Assembly: GCF_012847335.1 (NCBI RefSeq)
Contig: NZ_JABBDX010000007.1
Span: 1 to 64,000, forward strand
Length of the DNA stretch: 64,000 nt
Direction of reading: 5' to 3'
From: Psychrobacter sp. MF31
GTDB taxonomy: Bacteria > Pseudomonadota > Gammaproteobacteria > Pseudomonadales > Moraxellaceae
The position numbers and the translations under genes were made by a program. Positions within the stretch are counted from its first letter, which is position 1; each line of letters opens with the position of its first letter. Of the stretch, positions 46,785 through 56,915 are shown piece after piece. Under the pieces are notes generated by a model. It saw only the letters and a list, made by a program, of their open reading frames with translations. It did no database searches and was not told the DNA's origin.

Positions 46785-47681
46785 TTGAGCTTATTTTTAT
46801 GCCCAATTTGTGGGTCAACCTTGACGCCGGATGCCAGAACGTGGCGCTGTGAGGGCAGCCAAACTGCCGCGAAAACTGTGCATACCTTTGATGTGGCAAA
46901 GCAAGGTTACGTCAATCTGTTACCCGTCAATCAAAAAAAGTCCAAAGCCCCAGGCGACAGTGAAGCCTCGATCCAAGCTCGGCAACGGTTTTTAGCGGCA
47001 GGATTTTACGCGCCGCTGAAACAAGCCCTTGTTAAGATTGTCACTGAATTAACCAAAAATAAGGGCAATATTAATTGGCTAGATATCGGCTGCGGTGAGG
47101 GTTATTATAGCCAAGCCTTAGCAAGTTCAAACCTGAATCAGTTAATTGCTGCTGATATTAGCAAACCTGCGCTGGTTGAACTGGCTAAAAAAAGCAAAGC
47201 AGCAGGTCAGCTTTGGTATCAGCAAAAAGAAGGTAAGAAAGCTGCCATTGTTCCTATGGTCGCAAGCGCGGCGCATTTGCCTATTAAGACTAACAGCTTA
47301 TTTGGCATCAGTAGTATTTTTAGCCCCATTTTACCCAAGCCTTTTTTTGAAGTTTTAGAATCGGGCGGCTATTTGCTGATTGCAAAACCTGATCAAGGTC
47401 ATTTAGCAAGCGTTCGCCAAGCCTTATTTGACGACGTTCGTGAGCACGATTCGGACAAGTTTTTACAAGAGTTAGCGCCGTATTTTGAGCTGATTGATCG
47501 CGTTGAGGTCGAAACGACGCTCAATTTGTCTCAAAATGAGCTTACCGATTTATTGACCATGACCCCTTACAGCTACCGCGCTAAGCTTGCAAATCGTGAA
47601 GCACTTCTCAATTCAGCTTTAAAGTCAAGCTTTAAAACGCAGGCGCGATTTGTGATTTTTGTTCTTCAAAAACGCACCTAA
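46785..47681 (+). CDS. rlmA: 23S rRNA (guanine-745-N1)-methyltransferase RlmA
   Basis: Methylates G745 of 23S rRNA. An N-terminal zinc finger of Cys6, Cys9, Cys22 and His33 (CPICG, RCEG, VHTFD) leads into the conserved QGYVNLLPVNQKKSKAPGDS. A class I SAM domain follows (WLDIGCGEGYYSQAL, about 101-115). TTG 46785 is the start, because GAGG lies 5 bases upstream and the finger begins four residues later. Length 298 aa against 269 in E. coli. The Moraxellaceae copy carries insertions in the SAM domain. Confidence 0.93.
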   Translation: MSLFLCPICGSTLTPDARTWRCEGSQTAAKTVHTFDVAKQGYVNLLPVNQKKSKAPGDSEASIQARQRFLAAGFYAPLKQALVKIVTELTKNKGNINWLDIGCGEGYYSQALASSNLNQLIAADISKPALVELAKKSKAAGQLWYQQKEGKKAAIVPMVASAAHLPIKTNSLFGISSIFSPILPKPFFEVLESGGYLLIAKPDQGHLASVRQALFDDVREHDSDKFLQELAPYFELIDRVEVETTLNLSQNELTDLLTMTPYSYRAKLANREALLNSALKSSFKTQARFVIFVLQKRT

Positions 47682-47696
47682 CCCCTAAAAATACCG

Positions 47697-49148
47697 TTAT
47701 AAAATAGGTCCCATGGTTGCAATGACGTTGTTCCAAATTCGGTGCGGCAGCGACCAGTTTTTGACCTCATCAAAGGTGATCTCATCTGAGTCGGCGATAT
47801 AATCTGCTTGGCGCTCGATGATTTCACGGGTAAGTTTTTGGTCATAAATTAAAATATTGTTTTCATAGTTTAAATCAAAGCTGCGCAAATCAAGGTTGGT
47901 TGAGCCAATAAGGCTGATTTGACCGTCAATGGTCAAGGTTTTGGCGTGAAGCAGTCCCGGATTGTATTCAAAAATCTTCACCCCTGCATCAAGCAGTTGC
48001 CAATAATGGCTGCGACTGGTGGCGGCAACGACAAATGAGTCATTATTTTTTGGAAAAATCATCGTGACATCAACGCCGCGCTGAGCGGTAGCACATAAAA
48101 TGCTAACCAGCGAATAATCCGGAACAAAATACGGCGTCGAAATGATCAACGTATCTTGAGCCTGACTGATCAGCGCCCCTAAAAACTGCGGCGAAGTATC
48201 CCGCTTTTGGGTGGGACCATCGGCAAAGACTTGCGTGACAAAGCCGTTTTGGGTCTTGGTCGTGTCATAATAAAAGCTGTCAAGCGGCGTGTCAGAATTA
48301 TACGTGAGCCAATCGCTTGCAAACAGCAGCTGATTTTGCGCGACAATGGGACCTTCAACCCGAAGCATAATGTCAATCCATGGCGCATATCTGGGCTTTT
48401 CGCGAAACTCAGGATCCGCGCAGTTGCGACTGCCGCAATAGGCAATGCGACCATCAATCACCGTAATTTTGCGGTGATTGCGCAAATCAATTCGGCTAAA
48501 CAAAATCACCTTGATAAAGTTTTTAAAAGGCAGGGCAACGCTGACCTGAACGCCGGCATCTTTCATATCTTGCCAAAGCTTTGAATGAATGAACTTTCGC
48601 GATCCCAAGCCATCGACCATCGCCCGGCAAGTGACGCCGCGTTTTGCCGCCCGAATGAGCGCCTCTGCCGTAGCCGTTCCCATATCATCTTCAAGCCAAA
48701 TATAATACAGCACGTGAATGTGATCCGTTGCCGCATCAAAGTCGGCAATCATGTGTCGGCGCGTATCATTGGCATCTTTCATAAGCGTTGCCGAATTTCC
48801 CAAAACTGGAAAATAACCGGTGACAGCAGCAGAATAAGCAAATGCGGCTTGGTATTCCGGTGGAATGGTTTGCTCTAGCACTTGGCGGTCACCTAAAACT
48901 TCAGGGTGCTGACTGTGAAGCGTGTCGATGATTTGCTGATATTTTTTAGTAAATTCGGGACCTAAATGAACCTCGCCAAACAACCAATAAATCACCACCC
49001 CAAGATAGGGCAGTAAAAATAGCACCACAAGCCACGACAGTCTTGCCGGAGAGGTCAGATCATCACGGGCTAAAATGCGCAGCGCGATGATCATAAGCAG
49101 TAAAAAATGAATAAATAAAACAATATTAATAAATAAAGAGTAGTCCAT
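47697..49148 (-). CDS. cls: Cardiolipin synthase (phospholipase D type)
   Basis: Joins two phosphatidylglycerols to cardiolipin at the inner membrane. Two N-terminal TM helices (about 5-27 and 40-58; PYLGVVIYWLFGE) precede two PLD domains with HxKxxxxD motifs: NHRKITVIDGRIAYCGSRN (about 230) and HAKTLTIDGQISLIGSTN (about 405). Length 483 aa, as E. coli ClsA (486). ATG 49148 or TTG 49157 could start translation; SD evidence is weak for both. Convergent with rlmA, only 15 bases apart. Confidence 0.95.
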   Translation of the reverse strand: MDYSLFINIVLFIHFLLLMIIALRILARDDLTSPARLSWLVVLFLLPYLGVVIYWLFGEVHLGPEFTKKYQQIIDTLHSQHPEVLGDRQVLEQTIPPEYQAAFAYSAAVTGYFPVLGNSATLMKDANDTRRHMIADFDAATDHIHVLYYIWLEDDMGTATAEALIRAAKRGVTCRAMVDGLGSRKFIHSKLWQDMKDAGVQVSVALPFKNFIKVILFSRIDLRNHRKITVIDGRIAYCGSRNCADPEFREKPRYAPWIDIMLRVEGPIVAQNQLLFASDWLTYNSDTPLDSFYYDTTKTQNGFVTQVFADGPTQKRDTSPQFLGALISQAQDTLIISTPYFVPDYSLVSILCATAQRGVDVTMIFPKNNDSFVVAATSRSHYWQLLDAGVKIFEYNPGLLHAKTLTIDGQISLIGSTNLDLRSFDLNYENNILIYDQKLTREIIERQADYIADSDEITFDEVKNWSLPHRIWNNVIATMGPIL

Positions 49149-49225
49149 GTCCTGCAAAATAATCCGTTAAATAGCAGGATTATAGCCCAGTTAATTTTGC
49201 CCTCAGTAGGCTTTTTATAACCAAA

Positions 49226-50957
<1,732 letters not shown>

Positions 50958-51103
50958 ATCTGTCCTAACTATGAATGACAAGGTAATAACGGACGATCAA
51001 AAAAACCAAAGCGCCGATACCATTCAGCGCTTAGGATTACCTTAGTATTATAAAGGATATTTTAATTGCAAAACAGCCATTCAAGATTTGCCTGTAATCA
51101 ATA

Positions 51104-51904
51104 TTAAAATTGAAATAAGCGGGCATTATTTTCTGTGATGATTTTTTTTACAAGGTCAGCGTTATCAACGATGGTTTCAAAATTATGAAGGGCTTTGCTA
51201 AAGCTCATTTGGCTTTCATATTGGGTGTGCGGCCAGTCGCTGCCCCAAACCAAGCGCTCACGCATCCCGCAATTTATCAGCTGATGAAAGGCATCAATGG
51301 CAGGTTGCAAATGTTGCTTGTGATCCAAGCGATAATATCCTGACACTTTAACCCAGTGCTGGCGCGGATCAAGCTGTGACAATAACTGCTGATAGTCAGG
51401 ATCGGCTATGCCTAAATCTGCATCAACCCGACCAAAATGATCAATGACCACATCTAAATCGTAAGGACTTAATTGAGGGAGCAATTGAATCAAAAAACTT
51501 GGCGGCGCATGAAGCTCAAGTTGCCAGTCAAATTGACTTAACCGCGCCAAAAAACTTGACCACGGCTTTTGGCGCAAATCAGGGCAGGGCAGCCCAAATA
51601 AATTGAGCCGAACGCCCAAAATACCTTGAGCATTTAATGTTTCAAGCTCAGTTGGGCTTACCATAGGATCAAGAACCGCAACGCCTTTGAGCCGATCCGG
51701 AAATTTTGCAATCGCTGACAGCATCTCCTCATTATTCGTTCCCAAAAAGCTTGGCTGAATCAGCACCCCTTGATCAAAGCCATGATCATCAAGGATGTTG
51801 ATATAGTCCTCAACACAAGCGGTATAATCAGGGCGATAGCGAGCGTTAGCAATAAATGCCGATTGCGCTGAGAACACATGAGCATGGGTATCGATCATTG
51901 ACAT
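51104..51904 (-). CDS. Amidohydrolase, 2-pyrone-4,6-dicarboxylate hydrolase-like
   Basis: Metal-dependent TIM-barrel hydrolase of 266 aa (amidohydrolase_2). The metal motif HxH is at the start (DTHAHVF, His7 and His9), VIDHFGRVD lies mid-way, and GSDWPH supplies the final Asp near residue 221. This set is shared with LigI, which opens 2-pyrone-4,6-dicarboxylate, and with related lactonases. It starts 27 bases after the transporter gene, so the two are an operon that the divergent GntR gene probably controls. AAGGGG precedes ATG 51904. The substrate cannot be read. Confidence 0.8.
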   Translation of the reverse strand: MSMIDTHAHVFSAQSAFIANARYRPDYTACVEDYINILDDHGFDQGVLIQPSFLGTNNEEMLSAIAKFPDRLKGVAVLDPMVSPTELETLNAQGILGVRLNLFGLPCPDLRQKPWSSFLARLSQFDWQLELHAPPSFLIQLLPQLSPYDLDVVIDHFGRVDADLGIADPDYQQLLSQLDPRQHWVKVSGYYRLDHKQHLQPAIDAFHQLINCGMRERLVWGSDWPHTQYESQMSFSKALHNFETIVDNADLVKKIITENNARLFQF

Positions 51905-51931
51905 AATAATCCCCTTTTAAATCAGCTTGGG

Positions 51932-53221
51932 CTAAAACACCCACTGAATGATGAATGTTGCTAAAAGCCCTGCGCCAACCCCGATTGGAACGGCTTTAAA
52001 CAGCAGCGCATTTAACAATTTACTTTTATCAATGTCGGCGGGCGATGACCCCAAGATCAAACTGCCGCCGGATGAAAATGGTGAAATAGAGGAGCTTTGA
52101 GCGCCAACGATAATGCAAATAAACAGCAATAATGGATTTAATCCGGAAGCTGCCGCTAACGCAGGAACGATTGGAAATAAGGCGGGAGCTACCACACCTA
52201 ACGTGCTGGCAAAAATGGACATAATGGCACTGATGATAAATACCAAAACGGGAATCAGCCAAACCGGAACGTTGGTACTTAGCCATTCGGTCAACTCATC
52301 GATAACACCGACTTTCACCCCAAGGCTGATGAGCATCCCAACGCCACAAATCATAATGAGCGTGTTCCAAGGCACCAAGCTGATGACCGTTTTTTCATCG
52401 CCCAATTTTAAAAATAAGCTGATAATGGCAAAAAATATCGCAATAAAACCAATATCAATCCGCGCATTTAAAAAGGCAATGGCGTCAACATTAGGCAGTA
52501 ACAAATTTAGCACAGGAACGATCAAAACGATCGCCATCATGATAAAAATCAGCCAAATGGATTTTTTTTGTTTGGCATCTAACGGCTCAGGAAGCACCGC
52601 CTCAATGGCGATTTTATTGGTTCTGGCATTGATAAGGCTATAAACACCCATCACCACAATCGGAATAATAAACGTCGCCGCCCAAATTCCTGAAGAATAG
52701 CGAAACGCGGTATCTGTGGTCAGCCCTGCCGTATCCATAAGCCCGCGAAAAATCACCCCACTTTGCGAGGTCATAAAGTTAGCGCCTGCAAGCGCCCCAT
52801 AGTTGACAGCAAGCGCGGCAATCACCACGTTCATCTTAGTTTTTTGGCAAAGCAGCAAGGTCATTGGTGCCATAAACGCGAGCACCGTATAATATCCTGC
52901 CCCAAGTCCTGAGATGATCGTTGCTACAAAAAAGATAGCAAGCGGCAGCAGTGAGGGGAATTTTCGGCATTTATAAATCAGCTGATTGGACAGCTTTTCA
53001 AGCGCGCCGTTCGCTAAAGAAAAATTGTAAAACAACGTGACCGCAAAAATGATAAAAAAGATCTTAATGGGCCAAAGCTCAATCACCTCACTGGCTTTTA
53101 ACCCCATGCCAAAGCAGCCAATCAGATAAGAAAAGACAATGGCAAACAAGCCAATATTGATCTTTGTGGTATAGCCAAGCACGATAGATAAAATGATGGC
53201 GGCAAGAATATAAAAAGTCAT
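51932..53221 (-). CDS. MatC/SLC13-type dicarboxylate carrier
   Basis: Inner-membrane permease of 429 aa with about 12 hydrophobic helices in two repeats. The pattern (FSYLIGCFGMGL, NYGALAGANFMTSQSGVIF, ASTLGVVAPALFPIVPAL, QSSSISPFSSGGSLILG) fits the MatC (PF07158) and DASS/IT superfamily, which takes up malonate and other dicarboxylates. The GAQSSSISPFSSGGS segment, with a Ser-Ser-Pro substrate loop, lies near 385. AAGGAG precedes ATG 53221. It heads a two-gene operon with the amidohydrolase. Uptake of a dicarboxylate or hydroxy-acid is inferred. Confidence 0.82.
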   Translation of the reverse strand: MTFYILAAIILSIVLGYTTKINIGLFAIVFSYLIGCFGMGLKASEVIELWPIKIFFIIFAVTLFYNFSLANGALEKLSNQLIYKCRKFPSLLPLAIFFVATIISGLGAGYYTVLAFMAPMTLLLCQKTKMNVVIAALAVNYGALAGANFMTSQSGVIFRGLMDTAGLTTDTAFRYSSGIWAATFIIPIVVMGVYSLINARTNKIAIEAVLPEPLDAKQKKSIWLIFIMMAIVLIVPVLNLLLPNVDAIAFLNARIDIGFIAIFFAIISLFLKLGDEKTVISLVPWNTLIMICGVGMLISLGVKVGVIDELTEWLSTNVPVWLIPVLVFIISAIMSIFASTLGVVAPALFPIVPALAAASGLNPLLLFICIIVGAQSSSISPFSSGGSLILGSSPADIDKSKLLNALLFKAVPIGVGAGLLATFIIQWVF

Positions 53222-53269
53222 GTCTGCTCCTTGACCTCGACGACGTGCTTTTTTGATATTGGTTTAAAA

Positions 53270-53290
53270 TACATATAAACATATATATGA
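53270..53290. promoter_or_regulatory. Candidate GntR operator between divergent genes
   Basis: CATATATATG (53280-53289) is a perfect 10-base palindrome, with a second CATATA half at 53272-53277. It is centred between the carrier and GntR genes (100 bases apart). GntR/HutC regulators often bind AT-rich palindromes at such spots; this is inference. Confidence 0.45.
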
Positions 53291-53398
53291 ATTTATTTTA
53301 TTATTAAAAAACATCATGTTATGATTGTCAAATCCTTTTTGATTGGTAAGAAAGCTATCAAGCGCTCAAAAGCTACTTCTAACATGGAGCCGAAGCCT

Positions 53399-54136
53399 AT
53401 GGAATTTGATATGAAATCAGTCCTGCCCAAGCTAAAAATACCGCGCTATGAGCAGGTTCGGCTAAACATTCAAGACATGCTCACCAGTCGGCGCTGGGAT
53501 GAAAATAAAGCGCTGCCAAGCGAGCAAGAGCTTGCTGACAGCTATCAGGTGTCGGTAGGAACCGTTCGAAAAGCGGTTGAGCGATTGGTTGACGATGGCA
53601 TTTTGATCAAACATCAAGGCAAAGGCACGTTTTTAAAGCCGCCAAATTTTGATCAATCCTTGCTTCGGTTTTTTAAGTTTCGTCCTAAAGGCGCTGACAA
53701 TGCGGCACCGATTGGTGTGGTAAAAACCATTAAAACAGTTTCGGCAATTGAGGCAATTAACCAACAGCTTAACCTGTTAGCCGATGAAGAGCTGATTTAT
53801 TTAGAGCGCGTTCGATTGATGGAAGATAAGGTGGTGGTGAGCGAAAAAATTTGGCTGCCAAAGCGCTTATTTCAACCATTTACGCAATTGACGCCTGCCG
53901 ATTTTGACAACTTACTTTATCCGTTTTACTACCAAACTTGCGGTCATTTTGTGGCATCGGCTTTAGAAAAGTTGAGCGTGATTAAAGATTACATCGATGA
54001 TCATTTAGACAATAACAAAGAAGACAGTTTAGTAAAAATTTGCCGGATTGCCAAAAATCTTAATAATGAGCCGATTGAATACCGCGAGTCATTAGGAATG
54101 GCGGCGCATTTTAATTATGAAATTACGATTAACTAA
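53399..54136 (+). CDS. GntR-family (HutC/UTRA) transcriptional regulator
   Basis: A winged-helix DNA-binding domain at the N-terminus (LPSEQELADSYQVSVGTVRKAV, helix-turn-helix core VSVGTVRKAVERLV) is followed by a wing (HQGKGTFL) and a UTRA ligand domain from about residue 100. About 246 aa from ATG 53399 (GGAG 9 bases upstream). The frame is open to 53321, and ATG 53384 or 53411 are also possible. It is divergent from the carrier-hydrolase operon, its likely target; the ligand should be that pathway's substrate. Confidence 0.88.
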   Translation: MEFDMKSVLPKLKIPRYEQVRLNIQDMLTSRRWDENKALPSEQELADSYQVSVGTVRKAVERLVDDGILIKHQGKGTFLKPPNFDQSLLRFFKFRPKGADNAAPIGVVKTIKTVSAIEAINQQLNLLADEELIYLERVRLMEDKVVVSEKIWLPKRLFQPFTQLTPADFDNLLYPFYYQTCGHFVASALEKLSVIKDYIDDHLDNNKEDSLVKICRIAKNLNNEPIEYRESLGMAAHFNYEITIN

Positions 54137-54150
54137 GAAATTAAAAAGCT

Positions 54151-54221
54151 TCAATCATTACCATCCAAAGCTATGCGCTTTGTTCAATGATCACCATCCA
54201 AAGCCATGAGCCTTGGATGGT
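54151..54221. repeat. Degenerate tandem repeat with hairpin
   Basis: A unit of about 31 bases (TCAAT-AT-ACCATCCAAAGC-ATG-GC-TT) occurs twice, at 54151-54180 and 54184-54214. The second copy extends into an inverted repeat: ACCATCCAA (54193-54201) with TTGGATGGT (54213-54221). It lies between two convergent genes, has no T run, and may be a degraded mobile repeat. Confidence 0.55.
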
Positions 54222-54243
54222 ATCACCCAAAATAAATTTAAGA

Positions 54244-54960
54244 TTAACGACTGTTAAAGACAATTGCGTTATTAATGTTGCCGCTAGGCGGGGTTAAGGT
54301 GACTTTACTGGCAAGAATATCGCCGCGAACGTTGATTTTATAGCACTCTGATGAGGTGCCTTCGCGCGGCTGGCTTGCTAGTAAATTGTCCGTGGTATCG
54401 ATACAAAACCAAGCGGTGGTGTTGCTGTCACGCGACAATGACCAGCTTTGATGATAAGTGCCAACTTTTTTACGCATGCTGTTGTCGCTATAAACGTCTT
54501 CTTTTATCAAAAGGCTTGAGGCACCAATATTTGCCATTTTAGGAATGGCGCTGGTTTGGGTCGCAGTTGAGTATTGACCTTTGCTGTCAGTAAAGCCGTA
54601 AAAAGTGAGCGGATTTAAAGTAAAATAGTTAATAGCAACCGATTGGTCGGTGACTTGACCGTTAACCTTATTGATCGTGTTCACTTCAGCGCCTTGAACG
54701 GTTTTATTGTTAAAGCGCAAATTGCCTTTTGGCGTGACTTTAATATCAGCGGTCGCCGTTTGATTGCCGATATTGGCGACCAAAGACTCGCTTCGTGATT
54801 TGGTATAGATATTTAATATTGCAGTCTCAACGGGAAATTGAGTGACGAGCGATTGCCCTGATCCTGAAGTAGCGCCGCCTGACATCCCGCCTGCGCAAGC
54901 GCTCAAGCCAAGCACGGCTGCGATGCCCAATCCTAATTTGATGGTGACTGATTTTTTCAT
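54244..54960 (-). CDS. Lipoprotein of unknown function
   Basis: I do not recognise this 238-aa protein. It has a clear lipoprotein signal (MKKSVTIK, then IAAVLGLSAC, Cys23) and a Gly/Ser-rich linker (about 24-38). The mature part is polar and rich in Thr, Asn and Ser, with likely beta-strands, and has two Cys (about 182 and 199, around TAWFCIDTT and SSECYKI), perhaps a disulfide. ATG 54960 is chosen because GAGGAG lies 7 bases upstream. No enzyme motif. Confidence 0.62.
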   Translation of the reverse strand: MKKSVTIKLGLGIAAVLGLSACAGGMSGGATSGSGQSLVTQFPVETAILNIYTKSRSESLVANIGNQTATADIKVTPKGNLRFNNKTVQGAEVNTINKVNGQVTDQSVAINYFTLNPLTFYGFTDSKGQYSTATQTSAIPKMANIGASSLLIKEDVYSDNSMRKKVGTYHQSWSLSRDSNTTAWFCIDTTDNLLASQPREGTSSECYKINVRGDILASKVTLTPPSGNINNAIVFNSR

Positions 54961-55209
54961 AATAAACTCCTCAAATTTTATCATGTAATGAACCGCTTAG
55001 ATTTTCCTACACTATAATCGAACTTTAAAACGATGACAGCTACTTGGTATCCGAACTGATACTCTCCTTACATCAAAATAACATCTTGTGCGTTTTAAAC
55101 GGTTTAACTCAATAAAAGCTAAAATAAAGCCCTTATCAAATTTTAAATTAATTATAATCAATGCGTTAATCGCTCAAATTTAAGATCAAATTATAAAACA
55201 AGGATTGTT

Positions 55210-55905
55210 ATGACTTCACCTGCTATTCCAAATTTACCTCATTTTAGTTGGGAAACCACAAAGCAAGTTCCCATCATTGATTGCGATGAAGTGCTTGAGC
55301 CTATTCCTAATCATGAGCGCTTACGGTCTTATCCGATTTATTTTGCAAAAAATATCCCAAACGCCATTGATAGTTGCGTGGCAAGGTCGTCAGTGATCCA
55401 AAGATTGCAGCAAGCCGCCGCATTATTGCCGGATCATTTAGGGATTATGGTGCTTGATGGTTGGCGCTCGCGTGAGGTGCAAAGCGGCGTCCAAGATGAT
55501 ATTCGAAAAACAATAAAACGAGACTACGCGTATTTAAGTAAAACCGATCAAGAGCAATTGCTGCTAGATTTTGTCGCGCCAGTTTTGCCCAATTTTATCA
55601 GTCCGCATTTGACAGGCGGCGCGCTCGATGTAACGTTATTTAATCGGCAAACCAAAGATTGGCTTGATATGGGATCAGACTTTGATGAGCCCACTGAACG
55701 CTCGCACACCTCGTATTATGAAAAATTCCCCGATATTGATGCTTGCGAGTATCGCCGATTGTTATATCACGTGATGACGAGCGCTGGGTTCACCAACTTG
55801 CCGACGGAGTGGTGGCATTTTGATTTTGGCAATGCGCTTTGGGCGCTTTATACGCAAAACGATCATGCAATTTATGGGGCGGCGGATTGGGAAATCAGTC
55901 ACTAA
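55210..55905 (+). CDS. D-alanyl-D-alanine dipeptidase family (VanX/DdpX-like)
   Basis: Zinc peptidase of family M15D (231 aa). Zinc ligands and catalytic residues: SPHLTGGALD (His133, Asp140), EWWHFDFG (Glu200, His203) and Arg86 (DGWRSREV). No signal peptide, so probably cytoplasmic. DdpX in E. coli frees D-Ala from D-Ala-D-Ala in stationary phase; vancomycin resistance is not implied here, as no vanH, vanA or vanRS genes lie nearby. SD AAGGA sits upstream of ATG 55210. Probably monocistronic. Confidence 0.87.
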   Translation: MTSPAIPNLPHFSWETTKQVPIIDCDEVLEPIPNHERLRSYPIYFAKNIPNAIDSCVARSSVIQRLQQAAALLPDHLGIMVLDGWRSREVQSGVQDDIRKTIKRDYAYLSKTDQEQLLLDFVAPVLPNFISPHLTGGALDVTLFNRQTKDWLDMGSDFDEPTERSHTSYYEKFPDIDACEYRRLLYHVMTSAGFTNLPTEWWHFDFGNALWALYTQNDHAIYGAADWEISH

Positions 55906-56110
55906 TAAGTGATGAAAAAATCAGATTTTTGGTTTTATGATTGCTAATTTTTAGAAAACCTCACCCAAACCATGACAAGCGCATCATTTAAGAAAACTAT
56001 CAAGATTATCTTTACCTTTCTTTAGGTTTTATGAAGCTACTTAACGTTGATCTTTATTATTATTAAGGGGTCGATAGCGGCGTTTGTATTATAAAAGCGC
56101 CATTAACTAC

Positions 56111-56126
56111 GATCACTACGGTGATC
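56111..56126. repeat. Palindrome upstream of the His-rich peptide gene
   Basis: GATCAC-TACG-GTGATC is a perfect 6-bp dyad 20 bases before ATG 56146, immediately upstream of the SD. It could be an operator or a short leader hairpin. Confidence 0.5.
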
Positions 56127-56145
56127 ACGCCAAAGGATAATGATA

Positions 56146-56409
56146 ATGAAGAATATTTTGTTAAGTTCAGTAGTCGCCGCCACCGCTTGTTTTGCAATGT
56201 TGGGTCAAGCCAATGCTGCCCCGCAGCCTATTAAGCCGCATGCGCCGCAAGTTCATCATCAAAAAGAACATGCCAAGGTTAATAATAAACATAAACCCGT
56301 TTATCATGGCAAGCAAAAAGTAGTGGCGCCAAAGCATCAGCCAAAAAAAGCTGACCATGCACCTCATGCAAAAATTAAACACCAACAGCCCAATTATCAC
56401 CGAGGTTAA
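56146..56409 (+). CDS. Exported His/Lys-rich small protein
   Basis: Precursor of 87 aa. Signal peptide of about 24 residues (MKNILLSSVVAA to ANA), then a 63-residue mature peptide with 11 His and 12 Lys and hardly any hydrophobic residues. The composition suggests binding of divalent metal such as Zn, Ni or Cu, or nucleic acid or polyanion binding in the periplasm. AAGGA is 8 bases from ATG 56146. The family is unknown to me; similar His-rich exported peptides exist in Psychrobacter and Moraxella. Confidence 0.6.
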   Translation: MKNILLSSVVAATACFAMLGQANAAPQPIKPHAPQVHHQKEHAKVNNKHKPVYHGKQKVVAPKHQPKKADHAPHAKIKHQQPNYHRG

Positions 56410-56441
56410 TCGGCAATAATCCAAATCAGCAATCAATCTTT

Positions 56442-56476
56442 AAAAATGGCGCTTTAATTGGGCGTCATTTTTTTTG
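56442..56476 (+). terminator. Terminator of the His-rich peptide gene
   Basis: AAAATGGCGC, a loop of about 9 bases and GCGTCATTTT (one G-T pair), followed by a T run. It lies 32 bases after the stop. Confidence 0.75.
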
Positions 56477-56647
56477 TTTAGATTAATTACCTTGACCGTA
56501 TTAGTTTTTAAGGAAATATTTTAGCGATTATTTAATAAAACAAAAAATCGTGATTACAGCGAAAAAGCTATATAAGATAGGATGTTAAAAGAATTTTTAG
56601 GTAGGAATGTTTCGGAAAACTTATATTTTATTGAGATTTCATAAGAT

Positions 56648-56738
56648 TGGCGGTGAAGGAGGGATTCGAACCCTCGATACGCTATTAACGTATACACACT
56701 TTCCAGGCGTGCGCTTTCGACCACTCAGCCACTTCACC
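56648..56738 (-). tRNA. tRNA-Ser (GGA)
   Basis: On the minus strand, the acceptor GGTGAAG pairs with CTTCACC, the anticodon loop is CTGGAAA with anticodon GGA, and a long variable arm (TGTATACGTTAATAGCGTATC) marks a class II tRNA. T-arm GGTTCGAATCC, discriminator G and an encoded CCA. 91 bases, stand-alone. Confidence 0.95.
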
Positions 56739-56915
56739 AATCAAAAAGCTAGTCGCTTTTTTAAGCGCCCAGTTTTTTGAGCGCTTAGTATAGCGAAATC
56801 TTCAAGCATTGTCACGTAAAGCAAGACTCAAAGCCTTAATTTTGTCAAATCAGCGCTTTGCAGCTTGCCATTTGGCTGCTAGGATAGCGTTTAAGTTAGT
56901 TATGAAAGCGCTGCT

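Noticed and set aside
55210-55905. VanX homologue as sign of glycopeptide resistance
   Set aside because: No vanH, ligase or two-component genes are nearby, and chromosomal DdpX-type dipeptidases are common in Gram-negatives.
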